Source of the DNA: Batkoa obscura
Lineage: Eukaryota; Entomophthoromycota; Entomophthoromycetes; Entomophthorales; Batkoaceae
Direction of reading: 5' to 3'
Assembly: GCA_030770535.1 (NCBI GenBank)
Contig: JASVEC010000071.1
Location: 1-64,000, forward strand
DNA: 64,000 bases
Shown: in pieces, positions 57,134 through 64,000 of the stretch
Numbering within the stretch: the first letter of the stretch is position 1
How the letters are laid out: the number at the start of each line of letters is the position of its first letter
Made by a program: the position numbers and the translations under genes
The notes under the pieces: model-generated
Seen by the model: only the letters and a program-made list of their open reading frames with translations
What the model was told of the DNA's origin: nothing
The model's database searches: none

Positions 57134-58520
57134 TTTTTTTATTTAGTTTAATTTATAAGGAGATGATAAATTGTAATATATAGAAATATAGAGTAATAAT
57201 ATATAGATATTAAAAAAATATAAAAACTTTTTTAAAAAAAATTCAATAAACCATAAATAAAATAAACCAGCTATTTATACTTTTTATCCACAAGCTACTC
57301 CAATGTTTACCCCCTCATTTACTATACTACATTATACAAAATTAATGTGCTAGTAACTAAATATAGACAATTGACTATAACTCAATGTGTTGAAATTAAT
57401 TTGTCAATGATTTGGTGCTATAGTGACCAATTAGATGATTTTGATTGATATTGATTATCTATCTTTGGGTCGATAAAAGATGACTCAAGTTGATTCTAAA
57501 ATTTTAAAATGTTACTAGTTTTAGCATGGTTTTTATTGCTGGATCTAACTAAACGGGAATAAAATTTTTGATTTTGTTACCATTCTTATTTTAAGCTTTT
57601 GCTTATTTATTTCTAGCCCCATTATTCAAACTATTAAATGATTATAATTACAATTTTTGAAATTTATTCACGTTTAATTTAAATCAATGATAATATGCTT
57701 TCTAGCATGATGAAGCATGATTCATAAAAAAATTCCATGATTTTTTGATGCTATTCAGGCTATTATCTCATCAAGCTTGAAAATTCAATATTCATATTAT
57801 TAGTCATGAATTTGTGTATTAACCTATTATTAGATATTTTAATAATTATCTGAATTCACATTTAGAAATATTGGTAGGGGTATATAATTGCAATAGTAAA
57901 AAAACTGAAATAAAATATTAGACTCTTTATTAAAATAATTTCTGATCAAAAAAAATATGTGCTAGAAAAGTTAAAATTATGGTTGTAGCTAGTAACCCTC
58001 CCTATTTTAAAAAAGAGCAATTTAAGACTATTTATGAAAAGAACTAGTATAGACATTGATATTAAGAAATTTTAGGACTCCTATTGTTTAAATTTTATTA
58101 GTTATTCTACCAAACTATTAATATTAATTGAGCTATAGATAGTTTGGGTATTTGTATTAGTAATTAATAAATGAAAACACTAAAATTAAGTAATTTTTAC
58201 CAAAATTTCTATAACAAATTCTCAACATTTTAAAGAAATTGAACACAACCTCTATAAATTTCGGAAATTTCTGCTCTGATTCTAATTTGACAAAATCATC
58301 ATAAAAATTTCCACCAAGGTAGTTTCATCACATCAACGAGCGAATCAGCAAGTCTGATTTTTTTTCAAAAACAAGATTTAACAAAAACTCAAAAAAAAAG
58401 AGAGAGTTAAGTAAAAGAGTGTTTAAGAGAGAGTAATGTAAACGGGGGCTATTAAATAAAACAATTATTATTTTACAAAAAAAAAATCAAAAAATCATTA
58501 TCTATGTTTCATTACCTTTC
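57134..58520. other. Divergent promoter region of homocitrate synthase and the kelch gene
   Basis: 1.4 kb with no coding or repeat feature recognised. Polypurine stretch AAAAAAAAAGAGAGAG at about 58393. Confidence 0.55.
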
Positions 58521-61040
58521 ATGATTTTTTATTTTTTATTATTTTATCATTGTCTTTTAGCTAGCGATATCATTAACACCAATATTTATGGAGGTGAGTG
58601 TAATTTGATAGGTTCTCGATTATATTATTTAGGTGGTAAAGATATGACTTTAGGAGAAGGGGAACATTCTTCTCAAAGTATAGCTATAAGATATTTAGAT
58701 TTAAATGAATCTTTTAATTTGACTTTATTAAACAAAGCTCCATGGAAACAAATACAATCTAATTTTATTACTGCAGAACCAATATTATATCCTCAATCTA
58801 CTGTCAATGAAGATTTTATTTATTTATTAGGTGGTTTAAATCAATCCACAAATAATCAATTTAAAGTATTTGATACAAAAACAAATAATTTTACTACAAT
58901 AATTAATAATAATGATATAAATAATAATGATATTGATTTGCCCATATTAAATCATTCTTTGGCATATGGTACTTTAGTAACTACAGCTTCCAATGATTAT
59001 TTGTTATATGGCGGTATGACTCAATATTCTAACAACACAATTTATTCCAATCCGAACGTCTATAAATATAATGATAAAGAATGGATGGTTGACAATATGA
59101 TGCCAGGTTTACCTTCTTTTTTACATACATCGAATATAATTGATAATAAAATGTATGTTATTGGTGGTATTAATCCAATTACGTTAATACCTTATCCCTG
59201 GGATAATGTGCGTGTTTATGATTTAAATAATAAATTATGGTATAATGTAACGTTATCAGGTAAAATACCCACTATTCGATATGGTCATCGTAGCTTAGTT
59301 TACGATAATAGTACTATTTTAATTGTAGGTGGAAGTACTGGAATTAACGGCACTAATTTAAAAGATATTGAATATTCTAAAGAAATATTAATATTAAATT
59401 TGATGACATTTGAATATGAATCTTTAATTATGGAAGATTTTATTGGTTCTTTTAGAGGTTGTGCTGTACTATTTAATAATTATTTATTATACTCTTTTGG
59501 TCAAAATCAATTTACTTCCTTCAATTATTCAATTACTAATCTAGTAAATTTAAATCAATTGAAATTAACAAAAGAATATATTTATAATACAGTTCCGCTT
59601 AAACATTCTGATATCAGTAATACTTTAAAAGTAATTATAGGCTTCTGTCTAATGTTGGGGATATTGTTATTTTTATTATTATTAGCCTTGATATTATATA
59701 AATTACATAAATATTTAAATCGAGAGAGATTAATTAGTGATGATCCAGGAAGTAATAATTCTTCTAAATATTCATTTTTTAAACCAGTTTCAGTATTAAC
59801 TCAGCCTATCTGGTGTGATACAACAAGTCAACATGAATTAAAATTATCTATAACAAACTCTGATCCCATATTAAAATCTAATGATATTAAAAAATCATTA
59901 CATTTATCTACTTTAGATCATGGCACAATGATATTACCTACAACAACAACGAATACAATGAATAATAGCGCTGCAACTACACATCATACTCATTATTCAG
60001 CACCATCACAACAATTGCAACCAACTACAATTCATCAATTTCAATTTAATAAATTCCCTTATTTTACTAAATTTATTGAAAGTCAATCTATGACTAGTCG
60101 ACCCAGTAATAGTACGAATTCCAGTAATAAAAGTAATAAAAGTGATCAGCGAACAACCACTAGTAATTCAGTTCCAGTGAATTATAAATCCAAAGGAAGT
60201 ATATTTAACATTTCTAATAATAGTAGTAACCTACAGTCCAAATCTGATACTAAAAATACCAGTCCATCCAGTCAAGTTACTGATTTTAAAAATTTAAATC
60301 ACTCTCATTATTTAAATACTAATATTACTACTAATTTATCCGAAGATAAAACTTCATTACCTAATTCTTCTCCTCAAACAGCTCATTCTTATTTGACTAA
60401 ATCTGTTTCTCCAAAAGATAGATGTCAAGGTGATGTAGTAGTTCAATTTATTCCACCAGAAAAAGCAGTATTAAATCAAAAAATTAGTAAAGAAGGTGTT
60501 ACTATGGATAAATTACCTTCAATTAAAGTTCATGATACTGAGACACAAAAAGAGGGGAGAAAGGATATTGGAGTAAGTAAAGAAACAATTTCATTAAGTG
60601 TAGGGAATGTTAAACCAGTAGCCATTAATTATGAAAATGAATTAAAGGATTTTATACCGTATAGAAGAAGACATTTAAAAAGTATTAAAAAGAAAATGGA
60701 ATTAAACAATGGAACTCATAAGAAAAAGAATAGTATTAAAGAAGGAAGTGTCAAAAAGTACAGAATGAAAAAGAAAGGAATGAAAAAAGGAATTGGTACT
60801 TCTTTAAGTTCTCAACTATTACTAGAAGGCTTTGATAATATTATTGGTGATAAATATAATACTTCAAATAATACAACAACATCCACTACTACTACTGGGA
60901 CATCGAATAAAGAATCAGGAAGTAGTAATGATAAGAGTCATAAAAATCAACTATTAGAACCAATACCAGTATTACCACCTATTCGTAAAGCTACAGATAT
61001 CTCTATTAATCAATTTTTATCTAAAGAATTTAAAAACTAA
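58521..61040 (+). CDS. Kelch-repeat ectodomain, single-pass membrane protein
   Basis: An 839-residue single-exon protein. Signal peptide at residues 1-15 (FYFLLFYHCLLAS). The ectodomain (~20-365) has kelch blades marked by LYYLGG, IYLLGG, YLLYGG, MYVIGG and ILIVGG, plus many N-glycosylation sequons. It likely makes a beta-propeller. A transmembrane helix lies at ~370-395 (FCLMLGILLFLLLLALILY). The ~440-residue cytoplasmic tail is Ser/Thr/Asn-rich and low complexity, with a basic Lys/Arg-rich cluster near 720-765. The layout resembles fungal kelch membrane proteins suspected in surface sensing or polarity. No enzyme motif. Function unknown. Confidence 0.85.
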   Translation: MIFYFLLFYHCLLASDIINTNIYGGECNLIGSRLYYLGGKDMTLGEGEHSSQSIAIRYLDLNESFNLTLLNKAPWKQIQSNFITAEPILYPQSTVNEDFIYLLGGLNQSTNNQFKVFDTKTNNFTTIINNNDINNNDIDLPILNHSLAYGTLVTTASNDYLLYGGMTQYSNNTIYSNPNVYKYNDKEWMVDNMMPGLPSFLHTSNIIDNKMYVIGGINPITLIPYPWDNVRVYDLNNKLWYNVTLSGKIPTIRYGHRSLVYDNSTILIVGGSTGINGTNLKDIEYSKEILILNLMTFEYESLIMEDFIGSFRGCAVLFNNYLLYSFGQNQFTSFNYSITNLVNLNQLKLTKEYIYNTVPLKHSDISNTLKVIIGFCLMLGILLFLLLLALILYKLHKYLNRERLISDDPGSNNSSKYSFFKPVSVLTQPIWCDTTSQHELKLSITNSDPILKSNDIKKSLHLSTLDHGTMILPTTTTNTMNNSAATTHHTHYSAPSQQLQPTTIHQFQFNKFPYFTKFIESQSMTSRPSNSTNSSNKSNKSDQRTTTSNSVPVNYKSKGSIFNISNNSSNLQSKSDTKNTSPSSQVTDFKNLNHSHYLNTNITTNLSEDKTSLPNSSPQTAHSYLTKSVSPKDRCQGDVVVQFIPPEKAVLNQKISKEGVTMDKLPSIKVHDTETQKEGRKDIGVSKETISLSVGNVKPVAINYENELKDFIPYRRRHLKSIKKKMELNNGTHKKKNSIKEGSVKKYRMKKKGMKKGIGTSLSSQLLLEGFDNIIGDKYNTSNNTTTSTTTTGTSNKESGSSNDKSHKNQLLEPIPVLPPIRKATDISINQFLSKEFKN

Positions 61041-61363
61041 ATTTTCATTTTCAATTTATACTCAATACTCATTATACTATTTAATTTAACAACTAACTTA
61101 ATCTATAGATTATTATTCTGATATAATATAAATAAACATTATTTAATAAAACATTATTTAATAAAACATTATATAAACATTATCAAGTTCTTTTCTTATC
61201 ATTCATTATATTTAAATAAGTTAAAATAAACCAAAAATAAATTATAACAATATTCAAAAAAAAAGCAATATATATTTATTTAATTAATCTTTATAAAATA
61301 GCATAATCATAACATATACATAGAATTCATGTATAAGATATATAACAAATCAACAACCAACAA
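61041..61363. other. Convergent 3' gap
   Basis: 3' flanks of the kelch and lipid-kinase genes. A direct repeat of CATTATTTAATAAAA (two units) lies at about 61137-61166. Confidence 0.5.
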
Positions 61364-62692
61364 TTAACGTTTACTCTTATTCAATCCATCCCTAACAACT
61401 CTTGATTTTTCGTAAGTTGATCCAATAATGTTTAACTTAATAAAAGGTTTGAATTTAATTTCAAGTGGTTTAAATAACTTATAAAACTCGCCATCAATCA
61501 TACAGTAAGTCAACCATTCCTCTTTTGAAAACACATCTTTCCTAAAGAATTTACGAAATGAGTTTCTTTCAGGCATCTTAGCATCACAAGGATCATGAAA
61601 GTTAAATACTACTTCATTTTCAAATTGACCAAGTCGCATTACTTTTTCTTTACTTTTGTTACTTACTAATTTGATATAATGTCTCATAGATCGAATTGCC
61701 ATCACTTCAATTTTATTATCACTACAAGTTTGATTACTCCAATTATTAGAATCAACTGGACCACTTGGATTTTGAATTACTCTAGCCTTATCTTTACTAT
61801 TTTCAGCATCTTTCCAAAGATCAATATCCATAGACCAAACTCTTGGTATGTTTTGTATAATAATTTCAATCATATCCTTCTTTAGTACAGGTGTATTATT
61901 CTTATTGTCTTCACAGACAAGTACTTCTTTATCATTAATAGTGATTGATTTTAAGATGTTAGTAATAGATGGAAATTTCCTGAATGCAACCCATTTTAAA
62001 GATTCAAAAAAATAAACAAAAAAGTTGTAAAAGCGAGATTTCTTACGATTCTTTTCGAATCCAGAACCAACAAACCCTTGAACACCTAAAGCAAAATAAA
62101 CTACAAAATTACGATCGAATTGTTGCATCTTCTCACTTTCTTTGCCACTCTTGACTACTTTTTCAATATAACCTCCTTCAGCCACTTTAACTTCCGTATT
62201 CCATAAATCTAGGGTAATTTGATTACTACTATCTTCCCTTACTCTTTCCAATATCAAATCACTTAAACTACTTAAATCACTACCCACTAGATTATCTTCT
62301 TCGATTGTTTTACCCCATCCTAAAGCTTGTGAAAAATCATTACCGGTACCAAATGGTAAACAAGAGAATACTAATTGATTTAAATCGATTTCATTCTTAC
62401 ACAAATCTTCCACAATACCAATAATAGTACCATCACCTCCACCACTCCAAACTTGTACTACAAAATTGTGATCTCCTTCTTTTCGAACTTTTAATAGTTG
62501 TTTTAAATAATCAATCCCTTCTTGTTTACAATCTTCTTTAATAATACTATAAATTTGGACTTGAACACTTTGGTCTTCTTTTAATCGAAAGTGTTGAATT
62601 TTTAACTCTGTTAACTCTTCCCCTTTTTGATCTCCACTTAATGGATTAACAAATAAAAATATATAAGTTTGAATATCTTTTAGATGCACCAT
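61364..62692 (-). CDS. Diacylglycerol kinase-type lipid kinase
   Basis: A 442-residue single-exon protein with a DAGK catalytic domain at its N-terminus. FVNPLSGDQKG (14-24) starts the nucleotide-binding lobe, the catalytic glycine loop is SGGGDGTI (83-90), and LPFGTGNDFSQALGWG (112-127) is the family signature for eukaryotic DGKs. The C-terminal accessory part (~200-400) is present (FYNFFVYFFESLKWVAFRKF, DIDLWKDAEN). No C1 domain, EF-hand or signal is visible, so this is a minimal enzyme. It would phosphorylate diacylglycerol to phosphatidate; ceramide or sphingoid kinase is less likely because of the GNDF-x-x-ALGWG motif. The ATG at 62692 is the first in frame. Confidence 0.87.
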   Translation of the reverse strand: MVHLKDIQTYIFLFVNPLSGDQKGEELTELKIQHFRLKEDQSVQVQIYSIIKEDCKQEGIDYLKQLLKVRKEGDHNFVVQVWSGGGDGTIIGIVEDLCKNEIDLNQLVFSCLPFGTGNDFSQALGWGKTIEEDNLVGSDLSSLSDLILERVREDSSNQITLDLWNTEVKVAEGGYIEKVVKSGKESEKMQQFDRNFVVYFALGVQGFVGSGFEKNRKKSRFYNFFVYFFESLKWVAFRKFPSITNILKSITINDKEVLVCEDNKNNTPVLKKDMIEIIIQNIPRVWSMDIDLWKDAENSKDKARVIQNPSGPVDSNNWSNQTCSDNKIEVMAIRSMRHYIKLVSNKSKEKVMRLGQFENEVVFNFHDPCDAKMPERNSFRKFFRKDVFSKEEWLTYCMIDGEFYKLFKPLEIKFKPFIKLNIIGSTYEKSRVVRDGLNKSKR

Positions 62693-63114
62693 TTTTATAT
62701 AAAAAATTATCAAAAGCTAAAATAGCCGAATCGTTTCCTTTTATAAGTTTATATCTTCAAATGATGCCAAAATGATGTTTTACTTTATATATTAATCAAT
62801 TTAAATTAACTTGATTTTAGCTTCAATTATCAAATTAAAGCTAAACTTAAAATCTTTTGAAATTCCACTAAGCTACTAAATTAAGTAATTCTTGCTCCCC
62901 ATAATGCTGATCTTGCATGAAAAATAGTGAGCAAACAGTGAAATCATTTTTAAAAAAGACCCTTTTAACCTTAAAAATCAAATAAAAATGAAGTAATCGT
63001 GGAGTCATTTACTAAATAAAAAATAACCAAACATTGATTTTAATATAAAATAACAGTCAATATAATCAGTTTTGATTGTTAAATTATACATTTAATTTTG
63101 AATAAATATTAATA
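62693..63114. other. Divergent promoter region
   Basis: Between the lipid kinase and the DUF1206-like gene. Nothing distinct seen. Confidence 0.5.
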
Positions 63115-64000
63115 ATGCCAGATTCTGATACTGCTACAGTGACTATTGACACTAATGAACAAGCGAGCAAAAAGAAACGATTTTTATTGCCTTCAGGTAC
63201 TAAAAGAAAACATCGATGGATAGTCACATTATTAGGTCGAATTGGATTTACAGCTAAAGGGGTGATCTATTCTATTTTGGGAGGTTTATGCTGTGCCTCT
63301 GCATTAGATGAGCCCACGCCTGAAGGTACTGGATCGAACGAATCACCTCAAGCAGTGTTTATATTATTGGCAGGAGCACAACAAATTGGTATCCCATTGC
63401 TGGTTGTAATGAGTGTGGGCTTATTATTTTATTCTACATGGCGATTTTGGGAAGCAGCTACAGGACAAGGCTCTGATAAAACATTTAGTCGAAAAAAAAA
63501 CTTTTTTAAATATCGGTTATCACCCTTTGTATCCGGAGCAGTTTATTTGTCTTATTTAAGCTATATTATTCAAGTAATGGTCAAATTACATATTTATCAT
63601 AAAAATAACCAGGAAGTTTCTACCTCTGATAATTGCTTTCCAAATTGTTGGAATACAACTCCTTATGGTAGAGCAGGTATTATTATTATTGGTATTGCTT
63701 TTTTGATTGCCACAATTACTCAATTAATTCCTGCTTTTTCTACTACTTTTCATAAAGATTTAAAAGTGCATCTGTATCCCAATTATATTAAGTATACTGT
63801 ATTGACTTTGGGTCATATTGGTTTTTTGGGACGAGCAGGTGTGTTTTTAATGGTAGCTATACTGATGTTTAAAGCTTCTTCGGACGACATTGATGTTGGA
63901 AAATATACTGTTGGTGCTGCATTAGATCAGCTAAGAGCTAATAGAGGTACTAAAGCTATCTTATTTATCATTGGTTTGTTTTTAGTCTTCTTTGGCGCAT
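63115..64000 (+). CDS. DUF1206-like multi-pass membrane protein, partial (cut by window end)
   Basis: The frame is open from the ATG at 63115 to the last base: 295 codons with no stop. A basic N-terminus (KKKRF, TKRKHR) is followed by repeated hydrophobic segments. The pattern WIVTLLGRIGFTAKGVIYSI recurs as LGHIGFLGRAGVFLMV about 200 residues later. This internal G-R-x-G-F-x-x-[KR]-[GA] repeat is what I know from DUF1206 proteins, described mostly from bacteria. Five or six membrane helices are visible so far. Role unknown. C-terminus lies outside the window. Confidence 0.65.
   Translation, partial: MPDSDTATVTIDTNEQASKKKRFLLPSGTKRKHRWIVTLLGRIGFTAKGVIYSILGGLCCASALDEPTPEGTGSNESPQAVFILLAGAQQIGIPLLVVMSVGLLFYSTWRFWEAATGQGSDKTFSRKKNFFKYRLSPFVSGAVYLSYLSYIIQVMVKLHIYHKNNQEVSTSDNCFPNCWNTTPYGRAGIIIIGIAFLIATITQLIPAFSTTFHKDLKVHLYPNYIKYTVLTLGHIGFLGRAGVFLMVAILMFKASSDDIDVGKYTVGAALDQLRANRGTKAILFIIGLFLVFFGA

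Noticed and set aside
61679-61885. 68-codon plus-strand frame
   Set aside because: Antisense to the lipid-kinase gene.

Overview
The window is nuclear DNA of a very AT-rich fungus. Its fungal marks are homocitrate synthase (alpha-aminoadipate lysine pathway), two Zn2Cys6 regulators, a WOPR (Gti1/Pac2) regulator, an INO80 Ies2 subunit and dozens of 44-65 nt GT-AG introns. A complex I subunit (NDUFA6), Tudor-SN, SRRM1 and a MEIOB-like meiotic protein argue against budding yeast and anaerobic gut fungi. They fit an aerobic early-diverging lineage. Entomophthoromycotina (Conidiobolus-like) is my guess, but the species cannot be fixed from the sequence.

Bases 1-32,400 are sparse and rich in accessory genes. 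They hold four tRNA genes (two identical Leu-UAA, Ala-UGC, Gln-UUG), a six-exon mitochondrial carrier of the Yia6/NAD type, a six-exon coiled-coil protein, a WOPR regulator, two members of a small three-member protein family, a GPCR-like 7TM protein, a GCPII-like M28 peptidase and a Zn2Cys6 regulator. The gaps carry about 18 copies of a ~105 bp MITE with GGGGATG/CATCCCC ends, an 853 bp fold-back element with ~285 bp arms, a partial relative of it, a second repeat family and a near-perfect 54 bp-arm hairpin.

Bases 32,400-52,700 have no recognised MITE copy. They hold a second Zn2Cys6 regulator, a secreted Cys-rich protein, a compact housekeeping block (bL31m, NDUFA6, NudC), three TspO paralogues in tandem with CxxC tails, MEIOB (13 exons), Tudor-SN, Ies2 and SRRM1. 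Tudor-SN and SRRM1 each carry one apparent single-base frameshift inside a conserved domain.

Bases 52,700-64,000 hold two more MITEs, the third small-family member, homocitrate synthase, a kelch-ectodomain membrane protein, a diacylglycerol kinase-type lipid kinase and a partial DUF1206-like membrane protein cut by the window end.

Conserved housekeeping genes are intron-rich and often divergently or convergently paired. Most accessory genes (regulators, TspO, small family, kelch, 7TM) have a single exon, and many have a TATA box 40-60 bp before the ATG. Splice structures were worked out by hand from conserved protein frames, so exon edges are inferences even where the gene itself is certain.
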